Below are positions 1 to 8,636 of a DNA stretch of 64,000 nt, one piece after another. Position 1 is the first letter of the stretch. Each line of letters begins with the position of its first letter. Both the position numbers and the translations under genes were made by a program. The notes beneath the pieces were generated by a model. That model had not been told where the DNA came from. It saw only the letters and a program-made list of their open reading frames with translations, and did no database searches. Origin of the DNA: CAVSLM01 sp963728895 (GTDB taxonomy: Bacteria; Pseudomonadota; Gammaproteobacteria; JBBQDK01); the NCBI GenBank assembly GCA_963728895.1, contig CAVSLM010000007.1, forward strand, positions 434,001-498,000, read 5' to 3'.

Positions 1-2
1 GC

Positions 3-371
3 TTGAGGGCGTTCAGCGCATGGCGTGTGCTTTGCCAGATCGTCGTGCACATGGGGTCCGGGGAGCGCTGGTACGCGCAAGTCGACTTTACCGGCGAGAC
101 ACCGGAGCCGCGGCCCGGGCAGACCGCCAAGGCCAACTATTTCATGCATATCGGGGCGGATGGCGCACAACGCCTGATCGCCGGAAAGGCGTCTGCGCTC
201 GAAGTGATGCTGGAAGGAAGCGTCCGTATCTACGAGCGCCTGATAACGATACGAGGTGGGCGCCTGGACGCGCCCGCAACGCAACGCCTGTACGAGGAAT
301 TCCCCGATCCACTGCTCACCTTCGGCAGCGTTTATTCGCGCGGCTCCAAGCCGGAGGCATCTCCCGCGTGA
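3..371 (+). CDS. SCP2-like sterol-carrier domain protein (5' part missing or uncertain)
   Basis: The reading frame runs in from the window edge and ends at 371. From about 51 the protein reads like the second half of an SCP2 lipid-binding domain: a W-Y-x-Q-V strand, a proline-rich turn, then the ANYFMHIGADGAQRLIAGK stretch, where SCP2 proteins carry a D/N-hydrophobic strand and an L-x-x-G helix, and an L-E-G-S-V end. Such domains bind hydrophobic ligands and often act as accessory lipid-binding proteins. No catalytic residues are expected. The first residues are atypical and the true start may lie upstream of the window. It is convergent with the PhyH gene. The family call rests on pattern only. 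Confidence 0.45.
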   Translation: MRAFSAWRVLCQIVVHMGSGERWYAQVDFTGETPEPRPGQTAKANYFMHIGADGAQRLIAGKASALEVMLEGSVRIYERLITIRGGRLDAPATQRLYEEFPDPLLTFGSVYSRGSKPEASPA

Positions 372-503
372 AGCCTTTCGAACACGTTTCGCGCAGGCCC
401 TCGGCACCCTGCGACGGACTCTCCCATTGGCCCCTTCCCCCTTGCGTCGCGCAGGGCGCTGCTCCGTCGGTTCATTGCTTGCCGGAAAGAATTCGGCAGG
501 CGT

Positions 504-1367
504 TCACGTGTCCTGCGGTTTTGTGGTCTCGGCGTTCCATGCGCGCGCAACGGGGCCGACCTGATTGAAAACATCGCCGTGTGATTCTCCGCAGTAGCGG
601 AGCCAGGCCGGGTCCCTGGGCAGTTCCATTTCCATTGCTGCACACTTCACGCGATTGCTCGACGCGCCGTAGACCTGGAATCCGGTATCCGCCCAGACGT
701 TGTTGGCGAGCTGAAGCGCTTTTCCCGACCGGTACTCGAATGCGATCATCCGGCGCTGCATTCCGGAGCGGGTTGCGGGCGAGAAGTGCAGCAAGAGGCA
801 ATGGTGGATGATGATTCCGCCGGCCGGGGCCATCAGGGGAACGACTTTCTCCGGCGCTCTTTCCCAGAGATCGGTTTCATAACAGGGACCGATCATCCAT
901 CCATCGCGTATGTGATTCCTGAGTCCCAGCTTGTGGCTGCCTTTCAGCGCGTACATGCCCCCGTTTTCGGGCGTAGCGTCATCGAGCATCACGCTGAGCG
1001 CAACGAGGTCGTAGTTCGTGTGCGGGAATCGCGCGAAATCCTGGTGCCACGGGAACTCACCTGCGCCTTTCTGCCGCGGTTTCGTGGCGAGCTTCGAGTG
1101 CTGCAGCTGAATGTCGTCGCCGATGAGGCCGGCAACTCTCTGAGTGAGGCGTGGATCGCGCGCCAGCTCCTTGAACGCAATGTGCTTCGTGGTGAGCTCG
1201 AGCAGGTGGGCAATGCGCTCGTTGGCCTGGCGGATTTCCAGGTCTTTCTGAATTCCGGGGTCCTCCGCGGCGCGAATGAGCGCCTCGACTTCGGCAGGCG
1301 AAAAGATGCCATGAAGGATGATGAATCCGTCTTCCGAGAAGCGGGCAATCTCTGTGTCGGTCAGCAC
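504..1367 (-). CDS. Phytanoyl-CoA dioxygenase (PhyH) family Fe(II)/2-oxoglutarate oxygenase
   Basis: The 287-residue protein has the normal PhyH length. It shows the metal-binding H-x-D motif in FPWHQDFARF (H108, D110), a G-M-Y-A-L-K-G-S-H turn typical of the jelly roll, and a distal histidine in LLLHFSPATRSG (H194), followed by arginines that can hold 2-oxoglutarate. The family hydroxylates small molecules, including many natural-product intermediates; the substrate here is unknown. It lies 93 bp downstream of, and on the same strand as, the intact CHAT/C25-like gene, so the two could be co-transcribed. That placement hints at a tailoring role but is not proof. The start ATG at 1367 gives MLTDTEIARFSEDGFI, the usual N-terminus for the family. 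Confidence 0.87.
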   Translation of the reverse strand: MLTDTEIARFSEDGFIILHGIFSPAEVEALIRAAEDPGIQKDLEIRQANERIAHLLELTTKHIAFKELARDPRLTQRVAGLIGDDIQLQHSKLATKPRQKGAGEFPWHQDFARFPHTNYDLVALSVMLDDATPENGGMYALKGSHKLGLRNHIRDGWMIGPCYETDLWERAPEKVVPLMAPAGGIIIHHCLLLHFSPATRSGMQRRMIAFEYRSGKALQLANNVWADTGFQVYGASSNRVKCAAMEMELPRDPAWLRYCGESHGDVFNQVGPVARAWNAETTKPQDT

Positions 1368-1460
1368 TGCTCCTCCTGCTCCTCAAGCGGGCGTTCGGCC
1401 TTTCTGACGAGCCGGTATCGTTTGATCGCTGGCGTCACTTCCCCGCATTTTTCCCGATCC

Positions 1461-3635
1461 TCAATACCGGTCTGCCAGCGTGCCCGGGGGGACGAGCAGG
1501 ATCCCGCCCACGAATCCAAAGCCACCCCTCGAGGCGATGAACATGCGAAATCTCATCGTGCCGGAAACGAGCTGTCGGTGCCTGACGGAAAACTCGAACT
1601 CGGTGGCCGAGCCCGGTTCGATGATTCCGCGAAATCTCTCCGAAGAGCCGGTTTCGATCTCGCCGCCGCCCACCAACGTGGCGCCCAGCACGATCCTGCG
1701 CGTGTCATCGCCGCGATTGAAAACCCTTGCACGACCTTGCAGCGTCCGGTCGACCCAGCGGAGCGAGGCGGCATCCAGGCTGATTTCCAGCGGCCACACC
1801 GGCAGGTCTGCCACGATTCCGCAACTCGGGCACGTCGAAACCAGGCGCTTGAAGCGGGTGCGCGCGTAGTCGGATCGCTCGGCAACGAGGGTCGACGCGC
1901 CACAGTTCCCGCACCGGGACGGGCGCACCAGGTGTTCAGGATGGGAGCGGCCTTCGTACTCTTCAAGCAGTTCCCACCGTGTCCGCGAGCGCTGCAGCGC
2001 ATTGTCCATGAGCTGCCCGTCGAAACGGTGCGCCGCATCGCTCCCGCAACGCTGTACAAATCCCACGAGATCGAGCAGCAAGGCGCGATCCTCGCGCTCG
2101 GCGACGGTGCGACGGATCTCAACGAGCTCGTCCTCCAATTGCCGAGCTGCGCCCGCGAGCGCCTCACGGAAGCTCGGTAGTGTGGCCAACCAGCCAATGT
2201 TCTCGACGGCGTCCGCGAGGTCGCGACCGACGTCGCGCGAAACGGCAGTTTCGAGCGTGCGCAACTCGACGTCGAGCGCGCCAGTGGCTTCGCCCCTCGC
2301 CCTCGGGATGGCGAGCACGATCGAAGCATCCGACCAGGGATCACGAAGCAGCGTAACCAGGGGTTTGGAAGGGTGCTCTGTGTGTATGTCGAGCAAATCG
2401 CGCTCCATGAGCTCGGCCCATGATCGACCGGGAAGCCTTGCGACCAGCACGCCCTCGGACATCGGCCACCGCAGGCGCAGCACGCCACCGCTCCCGCTCA
2501 CATTCCCGATCGAAGCGTCGCACGTCGGCCATGGAGCGTTCGTGGGATCACCGAAGTACGCGCCCGAACCGATCGCCTCTCGGCCCGCACACGACCGTGC
2601 GCCATCCATCATCTCGACGCACTCCGCGGGCGTGTAGCCAAGCGCCGAAAGGCCGAGCAACCAATACAGGTCCGCAGGGCCGAAGGAGCCTGCGTGCACT
2701 TTTCCGATGTACTCGCGGGCGGCGCTTCGTAGCACGGCATGGCTCAGCATCGCCTCGCGTGGCAGTCCAAACAATCCGACACGACGCCCTCCGACTTTCG
2801 CCGTCGAGCATCCATCGTAGTAGATGCGCCTCGCGCGTGCCCGCTGCGCGACGAATCTCGGCTCGCCCCCGAAATGGCAAATCACGCCGTCGACGCAACA
2901 CCCATCCGCTCCGCCTGATCGCAGCCCGCAGACACCGAGCTCGCGACCCTGAAACACCAACCGGCCGCAGTGCGGGCGCGAATGTCCGATGATGATCAAC
3001 GTGCCGCTTGCTTCTTCGAGCAGCGCCAGCGCTTCGGCGGGAGACCGATCGGCTTCCAGAAAGGTCGCGGAAGGGAGCGGCAGGAGGTTGCTTTCGATGT
3101 TGCGGAGCACGGTGGTCGCACCATCGTCCTGCCCGCGGGGCGGGAGCAGCTGTTTGGCAACCATCCAGGTGAGCCGCGTGAGGTCCTCGGCGGTGAGGAT
3201 GCCCAGCCGAGGTGGCACGGCGTAGCGGTGCCCGAACGTTGCGCGGAGCGATCGCAGCGACTCCGCGAGATCCACTTCATCCAGCGGACAGAACCAGGTC
3301 ACCGACCTCGGCGCGGAGCCAGGCAGCTGGCTCTCGATCGACGCCGGGTCTCCATGAATGACCGAGCGATCCGTGATCGCCGCATATCGTTCGGCCAGGC
3401 CGGATACCGGACCCAGACGAGGCGCCACGACGAAGTGATCTCGGCCTCTGCCGGCGACTGCCAACGACGGCACATACATCTCGGCGTCGATGTCGAGCGA
3501 TGCGACCTGTGAGTCGACCGCGTGAGCCACCCAGGGACGCTCGTCGTCGGTGAACCCGATCGGCAATACATCCATGTCGCGGTCGTTGAGGGCGGCCTCG
3601 ATCGCTCTGGCATCGCTTACCCGCCGAAGCCGCAT
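1461..3635 (-). CDS. Large CHAT/C25-like (caspase-fold) putative cysteine protease, copy A1 (intact)
   Basis: This 724-residue protein belongs to no family I can name, but its core looks like a caspase-fold peptidase. A hydrophobic strand ends in IIIGHSRPHCG (H218/H222). About 58 residues later a second strand ends in RIYYDGCSTAKVGG (C276), and a FGDPT motif follows at 361-365, as in gingipain/C25 and CHAT proteins. Downstream are a charged helical region (about 455-560), a zinc ribbon (C575, C578, C602, C605) and a C-terminal beta-rich domain (about 625-724). No signal peptide is visible. The ATG at 3635 lies in flanking sequence next to a MITE-like element, so the native start may differ; M21 is the alternative. 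A paralogue lies at 38084-40312, and fragments at 6685-8595 and 33760-33955. Protease activity is inferred only from the H and C positions. Confidence 0.72.
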   Translation of the reverse strand: MRLRRVSDARAIEAALNDRDMDVLPIGFTDDERPWVAHAVDSQVASLDIDAEMYVPSLAVAGRGRDHFVVAPRLGPVSGLAERYAAITDRSVIHGDPASIESQLPGSAPRSVTWFCPLDEVDLAESLRSLRATFGHRYAVPPRLGILTAEDLTRLTWMVAKQLLPPRGQDDGATTVLRNIESNLLPLPSATFLEADRSPAEALALLEEASGTLIIIGHSRPHCGRLVFQGRELGVCGLRSGGADGCCVDGVICHFGGEPRFVAQRARARRIYYDGCSTAKVGGRRVGLFGLPREAMLSHAVLRSAAREYIGKVHAGSFGPADLYWLLGLSALGYTPAECVEMMDGARSCAGREAIGSGAYFGDPTNAPWPTCDASIGNVSGSGGVLRLRWPMSEGVLVARLPGRSWAELMERDLLDIHTEHPSKPLVTLLRDPWSDASIVLAIPRARGEATGALDVELRTLETAVSRDVGRDLADAVENIGWLATLPSFREALAGAARQLEDELVEIRRTVAEREDRALLLDLVGFVQRCGSDAAHRFDGQLMDNALQRSRTRWELLEEYEGRSHPEHLVRPSRCGNCGASTLVAERSDYARTRFKRLVSTCPSCGIVADLPVWPLEISLDAASLRWVDRTLQGRARVFNRGDDTRRIVLGATLVGGGEIETGSSERFRGIIEPGSATEFEFSVRHRQLVSGTMRFRMFIASRGGFGFVGGILLVPPGTLADRY

Positions 3636-3647
3636 GTTCGAACAACC

Positions 3648-3840
3648 AGCCCGGAAATCTCACCAGCCGGCCAGCGGCTGGCCGGTCAGTGAATGGACCC
3701 AGATAAGATCTGACATGCTTCGCGATGGCGAACAATGACACACTGTTCACGCCGCCGGCCTATCCCGGTTCTGGCGGTTTCTCGCTCGCCGTGGCTGCGA
3801 ATTCCGCCAGCTCCCGCGATGCTGGTGAGATTTCCGGGCT
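3648..3840. mobile_element. 193-bp MITE-like element with 20-bp perfect terminal inverted repeats
   Basis: The sequence AGCCCGGAAATCTCACCAGC at 3648-3667 is repeated exactly as its reverse complement at 3821-3840. Just inside the left end is a second perfect palindrome, CCGGCCAGCGGCTGGCCGG (3667-3685). The interior has no convincing ORF. This is the architecture of a non-autonomous miniature transposable element. No target-site duplication is evident. Related ends (16-17 matching bases) occur at 40391-40407 and 48781-48797. It separates the small ORF at 3907-4125 from the CHAT/C25-like gene. Confidence 0.6.
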
Positions 3841-3906
3841 AGGATGGCAGGCGAAGCGTTCCTATACGTGTCTGCCTCGACCTGCTGCCACGCGTAACGC
3901 CAGCCA

Positions 3907-4125
3907 TCACCAGCAAAGAATCGGGCGCGTGCCGCTCCGCAGATTCACCATGATCTTCACATAGTCGTCGAGGTTGCGCTCAGGCGAGACGAGCGCGTCT
4001 TCCACATCCGTTTCTTTTTCTTTCGACACGCGCTCTTTCAACACGGTCGGATCGGGGATGGCAGCCTTTTCCGTAGTCATGCCGATGTTCCTTCTGGTGG
4101 TGCGGAAGCTTTCCGAATATGTCAT
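3907..4125 (-). CDS. Small 72-residue ORF translationally coupled to the SGNH-like gene end
   Basis: The start ATG (4125-4123) overlaps the stop of the SGNH-like fragment in an ATGA arrangement, which usually marks a real, coupled gene. The product is hydrophilic and charged, with no signal peptide or membrane segment. It starts MTYSESFRTTRRNIG, with a second possible start at M16 (MTTEKAAIPDP). It ends in a compositionally different tail, MVNLRSGTRPILCW, carrying Ser, Thr, Cys and a terminal Trp. I do not recognise the family. A charged leader followed by a short distinct tail would fit a modified-peptide precursor beside a carbamoyltransferase and putative protease, but a small accessory protein is equally possible. 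Confidence 0.55.
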   Translation of the reverse strand: MTYSESFRTTRRNIGMTTEKAAIPDPTVLKERVSKEKETDVEDALVSPERNLDDYVKIMVNLRSGTRPILCW

Positions 4126-4396
4126 GCGGCGCCTTTTGCGTCAAGGCCGCCGCCAGCCACCGCCCCTCCCGCAACGGCTGCGGATACGATGAAGCGATGA
4201 ACTTCGCCCAGGACCGGGCTCATTTCCGGAATGGCGCCAAGCTCGAGTCCTTCCCTCATTCGGGCCAGCCCCCCCTCTCCCAACCTGGCCGGGACCGGCC
4301 AGCGCACCTCGAGGGTGGTGGGCACCCTCGATCGTCGCTTCCGGGCGCACGGGCAAGCGGAAGGTTGTCCACTGATCGGTTGCCTGGACGGCGCCC
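4122..4396 (-). pseudogene. 3' fragment of SGNH-hydrolase-like gene (third copy)
   Basis: This segment is nearly identical to the last ~270 bp of the intact gene at 33959-36055. The final residues FIVSAAVAGGAVAGGG are retained, but the extreme C-terminus reads LDAKGAA instead of LDAIGG, and it then overlaps the next small ORF. A small change near 4317 puts the upstream part out of frame. The segment joins abruptly to a carbamoyltransferase fragment at about 4396, so this is a rearrangement remnant. Its 3' junction may preserve the original downstream neighbour. Confidence 0.8.
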
Positions 4397-4480
4397 ACGG
4401 ACGGAACGACTCGCGTTTCTTCACCAGCGCGTTGATCCGGTCACGCATGCTGGTGCCGCGCGGATCCGCAATGATCGGTC
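4397..4480 (-). pseudogene. Internal fragment of NodU/CmcH carbamoyltransferase
   Basis: About 84 bp match 36493-36573 inside the intact carbamoyltransferase with very few differences. They encode IIADPRGTSMRDRINALVKK followed by RESFRP, a conserved stretch of the C-terminal domain. The piece is fused to SGNH sequence on one side and to an oppositely oriented TauE/SafE tail on the other, so it cannot function. It shows that the carbamoyltransferase was also part of the duplicated material. Confidence 0.85.
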
Positions 4481-4676
4481 CGGGTGGAACCACGCCGGCC
4501 TGCCACCTGGAAGCATGGGCATTATCAACCTCCCCGCGTTTCTCGGTATCGCGGTCGCCAGCGTGCTGTTTGCACCGCTGGGCGCGGCAAAGGCACACTG
4601 CGTGTCCGCGGAGTTTCTCAAGCGGCGGTTCGCCGTGTTCCTGCTGGTGTTGAGCGCACGCATGCTGCTTGGATAG
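4478..4676 (+). pseudogene. C-terminal fragment of a TauE/SafE family sulfite/sulfonate exporter
   Basis: The frame reads SGWNHAGLPPGSMGIINLP followed by a hydrophobic helix, LGIAVASVLFAPLGA, then A-H-x-V-S-x-x-x-L-K-R-R-F-A-V-F and a final hydrophobic helix to the stop at 4676. This is the typical end of TauE/SafE permeases (G-x-x-N-L-P and S-V-x-x-A-P-L-G motifs). Only about 65 residues remain; the rest was replaced by carbamoyltransferase DNA. TauE genes often accompany ETHE1-type persulfide dioxygenases, and a broken one lies at 5317-5532. Confidence 0.75.
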
Positions 4677-4856
4677 GCTGGTTGGGGCAACGAGCGGTAC
4701 CGCTCCGCCGCCCGCCGGCTCACCGGCGGACACACCCGCCTGACGATTGACCACGTCCTGCGACCACCCTGAAATACTGCTGCCGCGACCACCCGATGGC
4801 TCGCGATGAGGAATTGCCAGCCAAATCTTTGCAAACCACCTACTTTATACAATATG

Positions 4857-5325
4857 ACCCCGGCGGCTGACGTTGAAGATCCCGCTGTGGATGCTCGAAC
4901 CGCAGGCCTCGCAACTGCATCTGGGTGACCAAGCCGAGTTCAGCGCCAGCGTCCTGCGGGCGCTGGTGGCTTTGCCGCAAGGCAGTGTTACGTCTGCGCC
5001 AATCTTCACTCGCACGGGTCAAACACAACACCGAAAGCCAGCGCTTGCAGTACGCCCTCAAGGACACAGCGAAGGCTTATGGGTTCGCGTGTGTCGAAGT
5101 CATCGACTGCGATCAGGGCATGAATGCTGCCGCCGGCGCGCCGCAACGCGCGGGCTTCAAACAGCTGCTCGCCAGTACCGCCCTCGGCGAAGTCGGTCTT
5201 GTGCTCAGCCGGGAGCTTTTCGAGCTGCCGGTCAACAAAGCGCGCGGCGGTCGCTTTGAGTTGCTCTGGCAACTGCCGACGATGAGCTTTGTCAACGACG
5301 TGCTGCACAATCCACTCTACGCGGT
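4857..5325 (+). pseudogene. Remnant of a serine recombinase and its small upstream ORF
   Basis: At 4873-4985 a short frame encodes KIPLWMLEPQASQLHLGD, resembling small ORFs that precede recombinases of this type. From about 4988 another frame reads RQSSLARVKHNTESQRLQYA, then V-E-V-I-D-x-D-Q-G and G-F-K-Q-L-L-A, the N-terminal resolvase catalytic domain (R-Q-S, nested Q-R-x-Y-A helix). It then jumps into FELLWQLPTMSFVNDVLHNP, which belongs to the later recombinase domain, so a large internal deletion has occurred. It is non-functional and ends against the MBL-fold gene. Confidence 0.65.
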
Positions 5326-5532
5326 AGTGTGGTCGGCATGGATATGGGTGTCCAGGGTGACGGCCAGGCGCAGCCCCAGGTTTCGCAGCATCTCCAGATC
5401 ACGCTGCCACGCGGGCAGCACGGGATCTACGAGGATGGCCTGACCACTCTCTTCGCACGCTATGAGGTAGGTATAGGTGCTGGAGACCGGCTCGAACACC
5501 ATCCGCGTGCCTGGCAAAAACGAGTGCCACAT
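5317..5532 (-). pseudogene. Truncated ETHE1-like MBL-fold hydrolase (persulfide dioxygenase type), N-terminus only
   Basis: The frame reads MVFEPVSSTYTYLIACEESG, then A-I-L-V-D-P-V, an alternating helix, and LDTHIHADHTTA, where it stops being homologous. F-x-P-x-S-x-T-Y-T-Y-L and the metal-binding T-H-x-H-A-D-H motif are hallmarks of the ETHE1-like/persulfide dioxygenase branch of the metallo-beta-lactamase fold. That branch oxidises glutathione persulfide in sulfide metabolism. Everything after the first metal motif is missing, so the gene is dead. The start could be the ATG at 5532 or at 5502. With the TauE fragment nearby it suggests a lost sulfur-oxidation module. Confidence 0.75.
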
Positions 5533-5740
5533 GTGTTCGCCAGCGTACGGACGGCGAGGATCAATCGACGTACCGTAAAGAGCGTAAATGAGTATGCGGA
5601 ATATCCGGAAGCTCCGGTTGCTGGATGGGAACCTAGGCGGAAGATTGGCCATGAGGTTCAGAGGTGACAAACGCTGTGTGGCAGCAACCGAATGGAATCA
5701 ACGGCAGGGATTCAGACCCTGCAATCAGAGGAGTCAAATC

Positions 5741-6254
5741 ATGATTACGAGATTCGTCAAATCTTGTGGAATCGTTGCGGCGGCTGGCTTGCTGCTCATG
5801 GGCAGCGCCCACGCCTTCGACATGGGCAACATGATGAACCCTTCCAAGTGGATGGGCGGCAACAATAACCGGGACGGTGGAGGAGAATATTACGGCAGCG
5901 GACCCGGCTATGGCGGCGGACCCGGATACGGTGGCGGACCCGGATACGGTGGCGGACCCGGATACGGTGGCGGACCCGGATACGGCGGTGGACCCGGTTA
6001 TGGCGGTGGACCCGGTTATGGTGGTGGACCCGGTTATGGTGGTGGACCCGGTTATGGTGGTGGACCCGGTTATGGTGGTGGACCCGGTTTGGTGGTGGCC
6101 CGGTTACGGTGGTGGACCCGGTTATGGTGGTGGACCCGGCTCCGGTGGTGGCACCGGCTACGGCGGTGGACCCGGTTATGGTGGCGGGCCCGGCTCCGGT
6201 GGTGGCACCGGCTACGGCGGTGGACCCGGTTATGGCGGCGGGCCCGGCTACTAA
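5741..6254 (+). CDS. Secreted glycine-rich hexapeptide-repeat protein (frameshifted within the repeats)
   Basis: A GAGGAG ribosome site precedes the ATG at 5741. The first residues MITRFVKSCGIVAAAGLLLM and a GSAHA-F site form a clear Sec signal peptide. After a short linker (MNPSKWMGGNNNRDGGG) the protein becomes an array of G-G-G-P-G-Y hexapeptides with a few G-S-G-G-G-T variants, ending GGGPGY at the TAA at 6252. One base is missing at about 6089 (GGTTTGG where neighbouring repeats have GGTTATGG). This shifts the frame so that the annotated end is only reached in another frame. Such proteins are usually extracellular and disordered or structural. The frameshift may be real slippage (phase variation) or a sequencing error. 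Confidence 0.7.
5893..6250 (+). repeat. 18-bp tandem repeat (GGGPGY coding array)
   Basis: About twenty units of an 18-bp repeat with consensus GGTGGTGGACCCGGTTAT follow one another. The first part uses mostly GGATAC, the later part GGTTAT; two later units are diverged (GGCTCCGGTGGTGGCACC). The array is intragenic and contains a one-base deletion near 6089. Confidence 0.9.
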
Positions 6255-6475
6255 GGCGGCCAGAGCAGGCGGGATTCGGGAGGCTCGAAACCTATGGGCA
6301 TGATGCCCAGTCCTATGAGGATGTTTGGCGGAGACAGGAACTGAGCGGTTGTGTAGAAAGCCCAGCCACCTGCTACGGGCGTTCGCCGGGCTTCCCTTGT
6401 CCACTGGACAAAGGGTCCCGGCTTACACCCTCTCGCCACGACCAAAAAACCTTTCTCCATCAAGCGGCTCGCGTT

Positions 6476-6600
6476 TTATGCGTTGGCCGCTTTGCGTTTC
6501 AACACCACCAGTGCGGGACTATCGCCGGACCCCTCTCCGACCACCGCGTCGCCGGCCTCGATCAGGTTGCCAAGCTCCGCCGCCGAGTCATGGGTAGTGA
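6476..6600 (-). pseudogene. Unidentified C-terminal gene fragment
   Basis: A minus-strand frame, ending at TAA (6478-6476), encodes about 41 residues including AAELGNLIEAGDAVVGEGSG and then PALVVLKRKAANA. The codon use and composition look protein-coding, but I cannot name the family. Its upstream part is replaced by other DNA near 6600. The preceding 220 bp (6255-6475) contain nothing I recognise. Confidence 0.35.
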
Positions 6601-6684
6601 CCCGTGGTTACACGCTTGCATCTCAGGTTCATCGGTGTGAGCGTTCGTAATGCCGGGCTGTGGAGCCATTGATCAGGAGCGTCG

Positions 6685-8595
6685 TCACAGGATGCCTTCC
6701 ACCCTCGACTGGGTTGACCACGACGCGCAGGCACGCGACCGCAGCCTGCGGATACTCAGCAGCGTCCGGTCGACCCAGCGGAGCGAGGCGGCATCCAGGC
6801 TGATTTCCAGCGGCCACACCGGCAGGTCTGCCACGATTCCGCAACTCGGGCACGTCGAAACCAGGCGCTTGAAGCGGGTGCGCGCGTAGTCGGATCGCTC
6901 GGCAACGAGGGTCGACGCGCCACAGTTCCCGCACCGGGACGGGCGCACCAGGTGTTCAGGATGGGAGCGGCCTTCGTACTCTTCAAGCAGTTCCCACCGT
7001 GTCCGCGAGCGCTGCAGCGCATTGTCCATGAGCTGCCCGTCGAAACGGTGCGCCGCATCGCTCCCGCAACGCTGTACAAACCCCACGAGATCGAGCAGCA
7101 AGGCGCGATCCTCGCGCTCGGCGACGGTGCGACGGATCTCAACGAGCTCGTCCTCCAATTGCCGAGCTGCGCCCGCGAGCGCCTCACGGAAGCTCGGTAG
7201 TGTGGCCAACCAGCCAATGTTCTCGACGGCGTCCGCGAGGTCGCGACCGACATCGCGCGAAACGGCAGTTTCGAGCGTGCGCAACTCGACGTCGAGCGCG
7301 CCAGTGGCTTCGCCCCTCGCCCTCGGGATGGCGAGCACGATCGAAGCATCCGACCAGGGATCACGAAGCAGCGTAACCAGGGGTTTGGAAGGGTGCTCTG
7401 TGTGTATGTCGAGCAAATCGCGCTCCATGAGCTCGGCCCATGATCGACCGGGAAGCCTTGCGACCAGCACGCCCTCGGACATCGGCCACCGCAGGCGCAG
7501 CACGCCACCGCTCCCGCTCACATTCCCGATCGAAGCGTCGCACGTCGGCCATGGAGCGTTCGTGGGATCACCGAAGTACGCGCCCGAACCGATCGCCTCT
7601 CGGCCCGCACACGACCGTGCGCCATCCATCATCTCGACGCACTCCGCGGGCGTGTAGCCAAGCGCCGAAAGGCCGAGCAACCAATACAGGTCCGCAGGGC
7701 CGAAGGAGCCTGCGTGCACTTTTCCGATGTACTCGCGGGCGGCGCTTCGTAGCACGGCATGGCTCAGCATCGCCTCGCGTGGCAGTCCAAACAATCCGAC
7801 ACGACGCCCTCCGACTTTCGCCGTCGAGCATCCATCGTAGTAGATGCGCCTCGCGCGTGCCCGCTGCGCGACGAATCTCGGCTCGCCCCCGAAATGGCAA
7901 ATCACGCCGTCGACGCAACACCCATCCGCTCCGCCTGATCGCAGCCCGCAGACACCGAGCTCGCGACCCTGAAACACCAACCGGCCGCAGTGCGGGCGCG
8001 AATGTCCGATGATGATCAACGTGCCGCTTGCTTCTTCGAGCAGCGCCAGCGCTTCGGCGGGAGACCGATCGGCTTCCAGAAAGGTCGCGGAAGGGAGCGG
8101 CAGGAGGTTGCTTTCGATGTTGCGGAGCACGGTGGTCGCACCATCGTCCTGCCCGCGGGGCGGGAGCAGCTGTTTGGCAACCATCCAGGTGAGCCGCGTG
8201 AGGTCCTCGGCGGTGAGGATGCCCAGCCGAGGTGGCACGGCGTAGCGGTGCCCGAACGTTGCGCGGAGCGATCGCAGCGACTCCGCGAGATCCACTTCAT
8301 CCAGCGGACAGAACCAGGTCACCGACCTCGGCGCGGAGCCAGGCAGCTGGCTCTCGATCGACGCCGGGTCTCCATGAATGACCGAGCGATCCGTGATCGC
8401 CGCATATCGTTCGGCCAGGCCGGATACCGGACCCAGACGAGGCGCCACGACGAAGTGATCTCGGCCTCTGCCGGCGACTGCCAGCGACGGCGCATACATC
8501 TCGGCGTCGATGTCGAGCGATGCGACCTGTGAGTCGACCGCGTGAGCCACCCAGGGACGCTCGTCGTCGGTGAACCCGATCGGCAATACATCCAT
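6685..8595 (-). pseudogene. CHAT/C25-like putative protease, copy A2, C-terminally truncated
   Basis: This copy is nearly identical to 1740-3620, with a constant offset of about 5020 bp and only a handful of base differences. It keeps the GHSRPHCG and YYDGCSTAKVGG motifs, FGDPT and the zinc ribbon. Homology stops at about 6762, right after W-V-D-R-T-L. The last 33 residues are unrelated, so the C-terminal beta domain is lost. The 5' side joins the end of an SGNH-like fragment; the reading frame opens after a TGA there, and the first ATG is at 8595 (MDVLPIGFTDDERPW). It could still make a protein with an intact putative catalytic core. I class it as a duplicate remnant. Confidence 0.75.
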
Positions 8596-8636
8596 GTCGC
8601 GGTCGTTGAGGGCGGCCTCGATCGCCCTGGCATCTC

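Noticed and set aside
5893..6250. Tandem 18-bp repeats resembling a CRISPR array
   Set aside because: There are no unique spacers; the units are contiguous and encode GGGPGY hexapeptides in a secreted protein.
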